The position numbers were made by a program, and so were the translations under genes. Of a stretch of DNA of 64,000 nt, positions 50,179-58,597 are shown in pieces. The notes beneath the pieces are model-generated. The model saw nothing but the letters and a program-made list of their open reading frames with translations. It ran no database searches and was not told the DNA's origin. Origin of the DNA: RBG-16-49-21 sp040768125. GTDB taxonomy: Bacteria > Spirochaetota > UBA4802 > UBA5550. The stretch's first letter is position 1, and each line of letters begins with the position of its first letter. The stretch spans positions 248,001-312,000 of the forward strand of contig JAXGNG010000003.1 in the NCBI GenBank assembly GCA_040768125.1, given 5' to 3'.

Positions 50179-52362
50179 TTGAGATTTCCGCCTATCATAA
50201 AAAAAAGCGACGGTGTCGCAGGTGATATCGCCGAAGTCTCAGGGGTGCCTGCCGATCATGAAAAGTACCGTGCATTTGAAGAATCGCGCCTGAAGGGAAC
50301 GCGCAACTATCTTATCTTCCGGAAGTACCCCGATTTCAGGTGGCCCGCGTGGGTGTCCGCCATAAACGATCCGTCACTCGGCGGAGGAATCGTGGTGCCC
50401 TACATGATGCTGAACAACGTCATGAGGGATTGCCTTCTCTTCACGAATTTCCTGTCCGAACACGGCATCGAGATCGATCTCGCCAACACGTTCTCCCCGA
50501 CCTTCGCGCGATGGTCCCTGGAGACCTGGATCGTCGACGGGGACGACCTGTATCGGCCCGCCGATGACTGGTCGAAGGTGAGGCAGGAGCGCGATACGAA
50601 GAACTCCCTTGTCCACGCCCAGTGGAGCAATGCCTTTTTCAGGGTGAATCACACCCTCTTCGGCGCGCGGAGCTCCGTTGACGAGGTGGTGATCGAAACG
50701 GACTGCGCGGTAAAGGACAGGAAGAACGCCCTCATGCTCTTCGTGGTGCGGCCCTATAACCGCACCTCCCTCGGCGGCATAGAGTCGGTCTCATACCATC
50801 GCGATTCCCCGGGGTTGAGCGTGAACGGTACCCGGTCGGTATGCTTCGCCGAGGCGCCCGATTTCACCGTGACGGGGGACCCGGACAGGGGAACCGACAT
50901 CGACATGGGGAGCGAGGACCGCCGTGCTTCGGCGGAATCGAAACCAGGGATGGCCACCCTCGGCCTCTGCTACGCCCTCAAAAAGGGTGATAACCGCTTC
51001 ACCATGCGGATATCACTCGAGCCGAAGGGCGAGCCTCCCTCGGGCAGTTTCGATTTTTCCAGGGTGAGGGATGACTACACGGCCTTTTCCACGATACGGA
51101 TACGGAACGGGGGGAATGTCAGCCACCCCGACAGGGCTGTGCAGAACTGGATCTACGGACTCAAGGTGTCCATGCTGAACGTTTCCGCCGGGGGGTTCCG
51201 TGATGAGCGCGGGGGTTTTGATTCCAGGACCGCTTTTCACGCGATCTTCGGGTCGAACCGAATGGGCCTGTTCAGCGAGTCATCCGGGTTCGTCGATGAT
51301 TTCATGAACCGGTGCTCCCCCCGGGATAAGCATTGCTCCTTTCAGGAGATCATCGACGTCTGCTACCTCATCGAGTCGGTCGCCGATTATTTTACCCATG
51401 TACGGGACGCCGAGTATCTCAGGGAACGGTTCGAGCGCATCAAGGCCCGGGCGCTTCTCCTCTACGCCCATTCGCGAAAAATCAGGCGCATGGGCCACGG
51501 CGGGGCGAATTCCCTTCCCCACTGTCCCATCGCCGAGGAGCATCCCTTCGATTATATCCTGATCGCCCACGCCCTGGCGCAGTACTCCTATCTCGCACGG
51601 TGCCTCGGCATCTTCGGTGACGAGATCAAGTTCAAGAAGGAATCGGAGCGTATCGCCGTCATGTTCGCCGCCGCGGCGGCGGGAGGGCGCATGGAGGATG
51701 ACGGGTACGTGCATCACAGCCTTTACGCGGGTTATCCGTTCAGGACCGATGCCGTGGACGACGAAACGGTGCGCGGCCTTCTCGCCATGACGCTGCGGCG
51801 CTTCGGGGGATTGCCGCTCCTCGTCAAATCCCTCGGGTGGGACATGGTGTCGACCCTGGTCGCGGCCAACAACCTCATCCTTTTGAATGATCCGGAAGCC
51901 GGGGCGATCATCGAGACGATCATGAAAATGAGAAGCAGGACCTATACACTTCCCGATTTCGTACACCCCGGCACGGGAAGGGCCGCCTGGGGCGATGGAT
52001 CGTCGATAGGGGCGTGCGCCATGATGTTCGCTGCGATCCGCAACCTTCTTTTCGTCGATCACCCTGAACGGCTCGAGCTATTCCCGGTTCCTTCACCCGA
52101 ATGGTTCCTGCCAGGGAAAGAGATCATTGTGGAGGACATGCCGTCCCGGTTCGGATCTCTGTCCTACAGGATGGCTTCAACCGACAATGAGATCCAGATC
52201 CATTTTGAAAGGGCGCCGAAATTCATTCCACCCGATATTATGATCAATATGCCCGTGCGGACAAAAATAAAGCAGGAAGACGATTTCATTATCAAGCGCG
52301 AGGGCGATTCGTCCTTTGTCATAAACGGCTGGCCGTCAATCGTGAAATTTCTGCGCAAGTGA
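50179..52362 (+). CDS. Six-hairpin glycosidase-like protein, unknown specificity
   Basis: A 727-residue cytoplasmic protein from TTG at 50179; no better start is visible. The N-terminal 300 residues are beta-rich (SVDEVVIETDCAVKD, LFVVRPYNRTSLGGIESVSY), like the beta-sandwich that precedes amylo-glucosidase-type domains. Residues about 310-620 are helical with repeated acidic and aromatic patches (DRAVQNWIYGLKVSMLNVSAGGF, EEHPFDYILIAHALAQYSYLA, HPGTGRAAWGDGSSIGACAMM). This suggests an (alpha/alpha)6 barrel as in GH15 or GGT-like enzymes. Catalytic acids cannot be assigned with confidence. It lies between the STAS gene and the second TPR-Mrr gene. Confidence 0.55.
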   Translation: MRFPPIIKKSDGVAGDIAEVSGVPADHEKYRAFEESRLKGTRNYLIFRKYPDFRWPAWVSAINDPSLGGGIVVPYMMLNNVMRDCLLFTNFLSEHGIEIDLANTFSPTFARWSLETWIVDGDDLYRPADDWSKVRQERDTKNSLVHAQWSNAFFRVNHTLFGARSSVDEVVIETDCAVKDRKNALMLFVVRPYNRTSLGGIESVSYHRDSPGLSVNGTRSVCFAEAPDFTVTGDPDRGTDIDMGSEDRRASAESKPGMATLGLCYALKKGDNRFTMRISLEPKGEPPSGSFDFSRVRDDYTAFSTIRIRNGGNVSHPDRAVQNWIYGLKVSMLNVSAGGFRDERGGFDSRTAFHAIFGSNRMGLFSESSGFVDDFMNRCSPRDKHCSFQEIIDVCYLIESVADYFTHVRDAEYLRERFERIKARALLLYAHSRKIRRMGHGGANSLPHCPIAEEHPFDYILIAHALAQYSYLARCLGIFGDEIKFKKESERIAVMFAAAAAGGRMEDDGYVHHSLYAGYPFRTDAVDDETVRGLLAMTLRRFGGLPLLVKSLGWDMVSTLVAANNLILLNDPEAGAIIETIMKMRSRTYTLPDFVHPGTGRAAWGDGSSIGACAMMFAAIRNLLFVDHPERLELFPVPSPEWFLPGKEIIVEDMPSRFGSLSYRMASTDNEIQIHFERAPKFIPPDIMINMPVRTKIKQEDDFIIKREGDSSFVINGWPSIVKFLRK

Positions 52363-52418
52363 CCTTCTTCCGGCGTGCCGGAGTGAAGCGCGGTCGCGGC
52401 CCGTCCCCAGGAGACCCT

Positions 52419-53987
52419 ATGCTCGTTCCTTCTCTCATCACCCTGGTGGTCATGCTCTCCCTGGTGCTGCTCTACATCTATGTCGTCGCGCCCCGCCTCA
52501 ACCCGATGAACCGGGCCGACGGCTTCCTCCGCCAGAACCTTGTGGACGAGGCGATTCTGGAATACAAGAAGATACTGGACAACAACCCGAACGATTTCGT
52601 CGTGCACTGGAAGCTCGCGAAGATACTTTTCGACCGGGGAGAAACTGACGCCGGGGTGCTTCACCTTGAGGAGGTCCTCCGGATCGGATCCTTTAACTAC
52701 GAGGTGGAGAAGGTCAGGGTGGAGCGCGCCCTGGCCCAGGCCTACCTCGCCAGGGAGGACACCCTGAAGGCGTTCAGGAACTACTACGAATTGCTGAAAT
52801 CCTTCCCCGGTGACCATGAAGCGCTCTATCACGTGTCCTTTATCCTCCTCGGGCAGGATTACTTCGAACAGGCCCTCCGCCTGCTTGATCGAATGGTGAA
52901 AGCCGGTGAAAGCGGTTTCGAGGTGCTCTTCGGCGCCGGGATCGCCGCCTACCAGACGCAGAAATACTCCGAGGCGGCGGAGTACTTCAGGCAGGCCCTC
53001 GCGGCCGATCCGGAATCCGACATCGCGAACCTCGCCATGGCCTTCACCCTTCAGCGGAAACGGGATTACAAGGCGGCCCTCACCCACGCCCGGAAGGTGA
53101 TCGACGCCACGGCGGACGAGAGCGCCATGATGGTGGCGCGCCGGCTCTACGGCATCCTCTGCGTCCAGGCGAAGATGCCCGCCGAGGGAGTCAAGTCCCT
53201 GGAGATACTGCTCCAGTCCCTGCGGAAGGGGGGCATGGAGGAGGCGACGGCGGCGGTGCTCTATGACCTCGGCTTTGCCGCCCTCCACGCGGATTTAACG
53301 GATCTCGCCTACGATTACTGGAACCAGCTCTACCAGATCGACCGCGGCTTCCGCAACATACAGTTCCTGACGACGCAGCTGCGCAAGGAAATGGACACCT
53401 CGGCGCAGAAGCCCGTCGGCTCGGTGCTGGAGTACACGGAGGAGTGGGAGAACTCGGCGTTTCCGGAGGACTTCCTCTGGGGGATCTGCGGCCTCCGAAG
53501 CGAGAAACGCATCGATCTTCTCCCCATCCTTTCGGCTGCGGGACGGGCGGAACCGTCGCGCGACGAGGTGCCCGCACAGAAAGGCGAGGGCACCTCCGCC
53601 CTGGCGGCGGAAAAGTTAGACGATCTCTACCGCCTCGACATGGAGAATTTCAGGATCATCGCCAACAGGGCCGTGGGAAAGCTCGGGTTCCGGGTTGACG
53701 AGATACTTCCCACGTACCGGGAAAGCGACGGAGTGGATTTTCTCGCCACGAACCTTGCCACGAAAGAGAAGACCCTGGTCTGGGTGAGAAGGTGGAAGGA
53801 CATCCACATAAGCGAGATACCCCTCAGGAATTTCGCGCAATCCGTGAATGATATGAAGGCCAAGCAGGGGCTTTTCGTCACCACCAGCCAGTTGACCGCC
53901 GCGGCCGAGGAAGCGGCGAAGCGTCTCTCGAAGGTGAAGGTCATCTTCCCCGAGGAGTTCGGCCGCCTCCTCGCGGAACTCATCTGA
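52419..53987 (+). CDS. Membrane-anchored TPR protein with Mrr-like C-terminal domain (paralogue 2)
   Basis: ATG at 52419 follows CAGGAGA and gives 522 residues. One TM helix (residues 4-25) leads into seven or more TPRs (30-330; for example QDYFEQALRLLDRMVKAGES). A linker of about 60 residues precedes the Mrr-like domain at about 400-520: DMENFRIIANRAVGKLGFRV, SDGVDFLATNL, TLVWVRRWKD, KQGLFVTTSQLTAAAEEAAKR and FPEEFGRLLAEL. The Asp of GVDFLA is kept but the QxK motif reads WVR, so nuclease activity is unlikely. Compared with the protein at 45700 it has the same order and topology but little identity by eye. Confidence 0.78.
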   Translation: MLVPSLITLVVMLSLVLLYIYVVAPRLNPMNRADGFLRQNLVDEAILEYKKILDNNPNDFVVHWKLAKILFDRGETDAGVLHLEEVLRIGSFNYEVEKVRVERALAQAYLAREDTLKAFRNYYELLKSFPGDHEALYHVSFILLGQDYFEQALRLLDRMVKAGESGFEVLFGAGIAAYQTQKYSEAAEYFRQALAADPESDIANLAMAFTLQRKRDYKAALTHARKVIDATADESAMMVARRLYGILCVQAKMPAEGVKSLEILLQSLRKGGMEEATAAVLYDLGFAALHADLTDLAYDYWNQLYQIDRGFRNIQFLTTQLRKEMDTSAQKPVGSVLEYTEEWENSAFPEDFLWGICGLRSEKRIDLLPILSAAGRAEPSRDEVPAQKGEGTSALAAEKLDDLYRLDMENFRIIANRAVGKLGFRVDEILPTYRESDGVDFLATNLATKEKTLVWVRRWKDIHISEIPLRNFAQSVNDMKAKQGLFVTTSQLTAAAEEAAKRLSKVKVIFPEEFGRLLAELI

Positions 53988-54067
53988 CGCTGACCATTAT
54001 CTGCCGACACGTTTGGTGAAAACGCGCCCGGCCCCATCACGGGCGGGGAGAAGGACGGGGGAGGTCC

Positions 54068-55018
54068 ATGATCGAAGACAGGGGTTTCGTGGCGCTGAAG
54101 CGCGTCCCGATCGGGGATATCGACCGCGATGACGGGTACTTTAAAATCAGCAGGAACCGGATAGGGGACGACCTTCGCGCATCAATCCGTGAGTTCGGCG
54201 TCCTCGATGCGCCGGTGCTGCTCGATGAGGGAGGGCGCCTTCGCGCGGTCTTCGGGCTTAACCGGCTTGAAGTCCTGGCGGAAACGGGGGCGGGGAGCGT
54301 GGACGCCGGGGTTTTCAGCCGCCTCGAGATGGAGTGGTATATCGGGCGCCTCATGCTCAAGGCCCACCGGAACGAGATCGGCCCCATGGGCAGGATCCGC
54401 GCCCTGGCCATCCTGGAGGGGTATTTCGGGATGGACCCGGAAGGGCGGCAGAGGGTCGCCACCAGGGGCCTCGGTGTTCCCGGCGACTTCGCGTCGGATC
54501 CATCACTCATCCACTCGCTCCGGGGACTGCCCCTTCCCCTCGGCGAGTACATGGACTGCCGCGGAATACCCTTCCGGGTGATACGCGACCTCCTGGGACT
54601 TCCCCCGGGCGCCGTGGAGGCGCTTTCTTCCTGGGTCGCGGCGTTACCAGTGAAGGTGAACGTTTTCAGGTCCCTCGTCGACATGATCGCCGACCTCGTG
54701 GACCGATACGGGTGGCCGGGCCCCCTCGAGGCCCTGGGAAGCGTCGGGCCGGGGGAGGAGATTCGGCACGAGGATGACCTCCGCGCCGCCGTGCACCTGG
54801 CGCGCTATCCGGAATACGAGGCCCACAGGCTCCGGGCCGATGAAGCGGCGGAGTATTTCAGATCCCGGGGGATCCGCGTGGCCTTTCCTCCTTTTTTCGA
54901 GGGCGATGCCGTGGAACTGACGGTACGCCTTGGCCGGCAGGATGACCCGGGGAAGGCGGTGAAGGCGCTCGGGGCTCTCGACCCGGACCGACTCAGGGAG
55001 CTGAGGGACAGCATCTGA
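54068..55018 (+). CDS. ParB-N-like domain protein
   Basis: A 316-residue protein whose first 90 residues match the ParB N-terminal (CTP-binding/sulfiredoxin-like) fold: LKRVPIGDIDRDDGYFKISRN, LRASIREFGVLDAPVLLDEGG, AVFGLNRLEVL. The typical GERR box reads GLNR, retaining only part of it. The middle helical part (GIPFRVIRDLLGLPPGAVEAL) could be a KorB-like helix-turn-helix. No parA partner or parS sites are seen nearby, although the NTE-like gene 6 kb away has a ParA-like domain. The function is uncertain; it could be a chromosome-associated regulator. Confidence 0.7.
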   Translation: MIEDRGFVALKRVPIGDIDRDDGYFKISRNRIGDDLRASIREFGVLDAPVLLDEGGRLRAVFGLNRLEVLAETGAGSVDAGVFSRLEMEWYIGRLMLKAHRNEIGPMGRIRALAILEGYFGMDPEGRQRVATRGLGVPGDFASDPSLIHSLRGLPLPLGEYMDCRGIPFRVIRDLLGLPPGAVEALSSWVAALPVKVNVFRSLVDMIADLVDRYGWPGPLEALGSVGPGEEIRHEDDLRAAVHLARYPEYEAHRLRADEAAEYFRSRGIRVAFPPFFEGDAVELTVRLGRQDDPGKAVKALGALDPDRLRELRDSI

Positions 55019-55039
55019 GGCCCGGACCCGGGGTTTCCC

Positions 55040-55381
55040 TTAATGCACGGGCGGGGTCCCCGCCGGATCATCCCCGGCATCGGGCCCCCTGTCGAGGGAC
55101 GCGAGGCAGCTGACGATGCTGTTAAATATGAAACCGGTCACCATGAAGCGGGAAAACTCCTCCCGCTCCTTACCCATGTCGAAGAGCTGGTGGGTCACGT
55201 AGATGCAGTTGTCCATCAGTTCCTTGAGAAAGAGCTCGTTGCGGTCCGCTGTTTCCGGCCCTTCACCTGCCCTTTCCGCCGCACGCTTCGATTCCCGCAC
55301 GATGGACTCGAGGAGGTCCTGGAAGAAAACGTCGAAATCCTTGTTGAAGGGAACGTCATGTCCGTTCTTGAGCTTGATCAT
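55040..55381 (-). CDS. Small helical protein, unknown
   Basis: From ATG at the complement of 55379-55381 the protein has 113 residues (MIKLKNGHDVPFNKDFDVFF). The body is helical and charged (LESIVRESKRAAERAGEG, LFLKELMDNCIYVTHQLFDMG), and the tail is Gly/Pro/Asp-rich. No ribosome site is clear; an ATG at 55462 would overlap the S1 gene. It follows the S1-domain gene by 46 bases and may be co-transcribed. I recognise no family. Confidence 0.55.
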   Translation of the reverse strand: MIKLKNGHDVPFNKDFDVFFQDLLESIVRESKRAAERAGEGPETADRNELFLKELMDNCIYVTHQLFDMGKEREEFSRFMVTGFIFNSIVSCLASLDRGPDAGDDPAGTPPVH

Positions 55382-55427
55382 CGCGCTGGGGCTGTACCGG
55401 GCAGGTGATCTCCGGTCAGGGGTGATG

Positions 55428-56882
55428 TCATTGATCCTCGATTTTCTTCTGGATGTCGTCAAAGTTTTTTTTCAGAAGGTTGCCCAGGGATGTGGATCGG
55501 GACGCCCCCTCTTTTTTAATGAAGGATTCGTAGACCTGCCGCTCTTCTATGCGGAGGGCCTCCCGTTCGCTCAGTATACATTTCCGGTTTTCCGGCTCCA
55601 CCCTGAGCACCGCGGCACGCATGCGGTTCCCCGCGGTGTACAGCTTCATGATGTCCTGATCTCCCTTTGCCGTGAGTTCCCCGCGGGGCACGAATCCGCG
55701 CATGCCGTTTTCGAGCCGGACGCCGACCCCCGCCGGGACGACCTCCTCTATGGTAACCTCCTGGAGGGTCTTCGCCATGTCGCCTGTCCCGCCATCCCAG
55801 GGATTGTGTTCGTCCGGGATCAGCTCCAGTGATATTTTTCGCTCTCCGGCGTTGATGGATAGTATCCGCGCCGTTACCTCCGCGTCCCTCGAAACCGCCT
55901 CTTCCGGTGAATTGACTTTTCTCACATGGCTCATCCTTGACACGTGTATGAAGCCGTCGACGCCGGGCTCGATTTCAACGAAGGCGCCGCTCTTGATCAT
56001 GTTCACCACCCTGCCGGTGATCGTCTGACCCTCTTCGTACCGGTCGACGCGGCTCCATGGGTCGGGGGCGAGGTCCTTTACGCTGAGGGATATCTTTTTG
56101 CTTTCCCAGTCCACGTTCTTGACCGCGGCCTTCACGCTGTCCCCGGGCCGCAGCGCGCCCGTATCGGCCCGGCGGCTCCAGGAGAGCTCCGATTTGGGTA
56201 TCAGGGCCTCCATGCCGCCGATATCGACGAAGACACCGAAATCGCGCACCACGGACACGGTACCCGAGATAACATCCCCCGGTTTGAGGGTTTCCCTCAG
56301 GGTTTCCTCGGTTTCCTTTCTCTTTTCCTCGAGAAGCGCGGTCCGGGAAAGAATGATGTTCCGGCCACGTTCCCTGTGCTCGATGATCTTGAACTGGAAC
56401 GACCTGTTTACCAGTGACGACGGATCGGAGGGCGCCCTGGTATCCACCTGGGAGAAGGGGCAGAAACACCTGGTCCCCCCCACGGAGACGGAGTAGCCTC
56501 CCTTCACGGTCCCCTGGATGGTTCCGAACACGGGAATCCCCTCGCGATAGGCGAGCTGGATCAGGGCCGGACCCGCATGGCTTTTGCCGATTCCGCTCGT
56601 GAGGCGGATCTCCCCCCGGGATGTTGAAACCACATAGGCCTCGATTGCATCGCCCACGCCGATCGAGAGGGTTCCGTCATCGCTCCTGAATTCCTCGGTT
56701 GGAATGACCGCCTCGCTTTTTCCCGATATGTCGACGAAGACCAGCTCCTCCGTGGAATGGACGACGCTGCCCCTGACCTTCGTGCCGACGTCGAAATCGT
56801 CCCTCCGGTTCATGGACTGTTCGAGCATTTCCTCGAAATTTTCCTCGAAGCGCTCTTCGTTCTGGTCGTGTTCGGTGTTCAT
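55428..56882 (-). CDS. Ribosomal protein S1-like RNA-binding protein
   Basis: From ATG at the complement of 56880-56882, with GGCAGGAT as ribosome site, the protein has 484 residues. An acidic helical N terminus (residues 1-30) is followed by at least five S1 domains: about 33-100, 115-180, 200-270, 285-355 and 370-440. Signatures include KVRGSVVHSTEELVFVDISG, ISGTVSVVRDFGVFVDIGG and ITGRVVNMIKSGAFVEIEPG. It binds mRNA or acts on the ribosome. It is shorter than the six-domain E. coli S1 and ends in a charged tail; several phyla have such forms. Confidence 0.9.
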   Translation of the reverse strand: MNTEHDQNEERFEENFEEMLEQSMNRRDDFDVGTKVRGSVVHSTEELVFVDISGKSEAVIPTEEFRSDDGTLSIGVGDAIEAYVVSTSRGEIRLTSGIGKSHAGPALIQLAYREGIPVFGTIQGTVKGGYSVSVGGTRCFCPFSQVDTRAPSDPSSLVNRSFQFKIIEHRERGRNIILSRTALLEEKRKETEETLRETLKPGDVISGTVSVVRDFGVFVDIGGMEALIPKSELSWSRRADTGALRPGDSVKAAVKNVDWESKKISLSVKDLAPDPWSRVDRYEEGQTITGRVVNMIKSGAFVEIEPGVDGFIHVSRMSHVRKVNSPEEAVSRDAEVTARILSINAGERKISLELIPDEHNPWDGGTGDMAKTLQEVTIEEVVPAGVGVRLENGMRGFVPRGELTAKGDQDIMKLYTAGNRMRAAVLRVEPENRKCILSEREALRIEERQVYESFIKKEGASRSTSLGNLLKKNFDDIQKKIEDQ

Positions 56883-57072
56883 TATTATCCTGCCATGGTA
56901 GTGGGGGTCGGCGGGGGTGCCGGGCGCCGTTACCCGCGCCGGGTGCCCGCGGGGCCCCGGCACGCGCACGATGCCAGCGTACAATCACCCCTCCCGGGCT
57001 GTAAAGAAAATATTGCGGGAATTCCCCCCATTTTTTCAACCGCGGTCCATCGGCCACGAAGCGAGAAAAGAA

Positions 57073-57100
57073 TTGACATAATTGCTCGATAGGGGATAAT
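57073..57100 (+). promoter_or_regulatory. Strong promoter for HEAT-repeat gene
   Basis: TTGACA at 57073-57078 and GATAAT at 57095-57100, 16 bases apart. The predicted start is near 57107, giving a leader of about 26 bases that contains CTGGAGTG before ATG at 57133. Confidence 0.7.
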
Positions 57101-57132
57101 GCAACACACGATTCAAACCACTGGAGTGTGCC

Positions 57133-57594
57133 ATGAAACGGATAGTGTGTGTCGCCCTGATCATCGTTGCGGCGGGTGTCCTCGCGAACGCCCAGGAAGA
57201 AAAGGCGCAGAAAACCGCCCAGGAATACATAGCCGACCTCTCCTCGGGAGGCGATGAGAAGACCCTTGTCGAGGCCGCGCAGTGGCTGGCCAACAAGAAA
57301 GAGAAGGACGCGGTACCCGGCCTCATCAACCTCCTCAATGACGGCCGCGAGGCGGTACGGCTCGAGGCGGCCGTTTCCCTGGGGCTCATAGGCGAGGAAA
57401 GCGCCGTTGACGCCCTCAATAATTCCCTTCTCAACGACGACAGCGCCGAGGTCCGCTATGCGGCCCTTCTCTCGGCAATGAAGATCGGATCGGAGAAATC
57501 CATCGATTCCTTCCGGCTTTCCAAGGAGCGGGAGACGGATCCTTTCATTCAGGACCTTCTCACAAAACTTGACGAGAAGGCGAAGGGAAAGTAG
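57133..57594 (+). CDS. Secreted HEAT-repeat protein
   Basis: A 153-residue protein with a clear Sec signal peptide (residues 1-20, ending ANAQ). The mature part holds three or four HEAT-like helical repeats: TLVEAAQWLANKKEKDAVPG, AVRLEAAVSLGLIGEESAVD and EVRYAALLSAMKIGSEKSID. It is a small periplasmic protein-binding scaffold. It has its own promoter and an intrinsic terminator at 57692, so it is monocistronic. Confidence 0.85.
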   Translation: MKRIVCVALIIVAAGVLANAQEEKAQKTAQEYIADLSSGGDEKTLVEAAQWLANKKEKDAVPGLINLLNDGREAVRLEAAVSLGLIGEESAVDALNNSLLNDDSAEVRYAALLSAMKIGSEKSIDSFRLSKERETDPFIQDLLTKLDEKAKGK

Positions 57595-57624
57595 GGACTC
57601 CGGGACGAGAGTTTCACAATGCCG

Positions 57625-57660
57625 CGATTCGCCCGTCGCGCAGACACGGCGGGCGAATCG
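57625..57660 (+). repeat. Long inverted repeat after HEAT gene
   Basis: CGATTCGCCCGTCG at 57625-57638 pairs with CGGCGGGCGAATCG at 57647-57660, a 14-pair stem with one G-T wobble and an eight-base loop. It could protect the mRNA 3' end or work with the terminator just downstream. Confidence 0.6.
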
Positions 57661-57691
57661 GACAAGCTCCGAAGCGGCACTGCACCGGCCG

Positions 57692-57732
57692 AAAGCATGC
57701 GTGGCCCGCGGGAAGGGCGGCATGCTTTTTTT
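57692..57732 (+). terminator. Rho-independent terminator
   Basis: AAAGCATGC at 57692-57700 pairs with GCATGCTTT at the start of a T-run near 57719-57732. The loop is GC-rich. A stem followed by seven T is a standard intrinsic terminator for the HEAT-repeat gene. Confidence 0.75.
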
Positions 57733-57778
57733 GTGTAATCCGGGGCGGCCCTGTCCGCCTCCCGCATCGAGGTGATCG

Positions 57779-58585
57779 TTGAAAGATGATTCAGTGAAGT
57801 TCCTTGTCTTTGACGTCGAATCGGTTCCCGACGAGGAGCTGATCAGGCGGGTGAAATACCCGGGAGAGAGCGCCGGGGACGGCGAGGCGGTGGAGCGCTT
57901 TCGCCGCGAAGTGATGGACGCCTCAAACGGGGCCTCCGATTTTATTCCCGTGACCTTCCAGTACCCGGTTTCCGTATGCGTGGCGAAGGTGCGCGGCGAT
58001 TTTACGCTGATTGACATCGTGTGCCTGGACGACCCCGAGTTCCGGCCCGAGGAGATGACGCGCCTTTTCTGGCTCGGCGTCGAAGAGGTATACGACGGGG
58101 CGTCCATGGTGACCTTCAACGGCAGGGGGTTCGACATCCCCCTCATGGAACTCATGGCCTATCGCTACGGCTACACGGCGAAGCGGCATTTTCGCGACAA
58201 GTTCGCCGGCCGCTACCGTTTTGGCACCAAGCATATCGATCTCCAGGACTGGCTTTCGAACTACAACGCAATCAGGGTCCATGGAGGCCTTAACCTCCTG
58301 GCGAAGGTAATCGGGAAGCCTGGAAAGATGCAGACCAGGGGCGACGAGGTCTACTCGATGTTCAGGCGGGGGCTTGTACGCGAGATAAACGACTACTGCA
58401 TCCACGACGTCCTGGACACTTACTTCGTGTTTCTCCGGACCAGGGTGCTCCTCGGGGAGATGACCATCTCGAGGGAGCAGGATGTCGTCGGCGGCGCAAA
58501 GGCTTTTCTCGAGGAGAACCGCGGACGCATACCCGCCCTGAAGGAATACATGGATAACTGGGGCGACTGGGACCCCTGGCCGTGA
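57779..58585 (+). CDS. Predicted 3'-5' exonuclease related to PolB exonuclease domain
   Basis: A 268-residue protein from TTG at 57779 with GAGGTGA just upstream. The DEDD exonuclease motifs are visible: FDVESVPD (Asp, Glu), FNGRGFDIP and YCIHDVLDTY (YxxxD, the DEDDy type). This is the stand-alone exonuclease family pfam10108, thought to act in DNA repair or RNA processing. No polymerase domain is attached. It lies after the HEAT-gene terminator and is convergent with ilvD. Confidence 0.9.
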   Translation: MKDDSVKFLVFDVESVPDEELIRRVKYPGESAGDGEAVERFRREVMDASNGASDFIPVTFQYPVSVCVAKVRGDFTLIDIVCLDDPEFRPEEMTRLFWLGVEEVYDGASMVTFNGRGFDIPLMELMAYRYGYTAKRHFRDKFAGRYRFGTKHIDLQDWLSNYNAIRVHGGLNLLAKVIGKPGKMQTRGDEVYSMFRRGLVREINDYCIHDVLDTYFVFLRTRVLLGEMTISREQDVVGGAKAFLEENRGRIPALKEYMDNWGDWDPWP

Positions 58586-58597
58586 ACGTTCGGCCGT

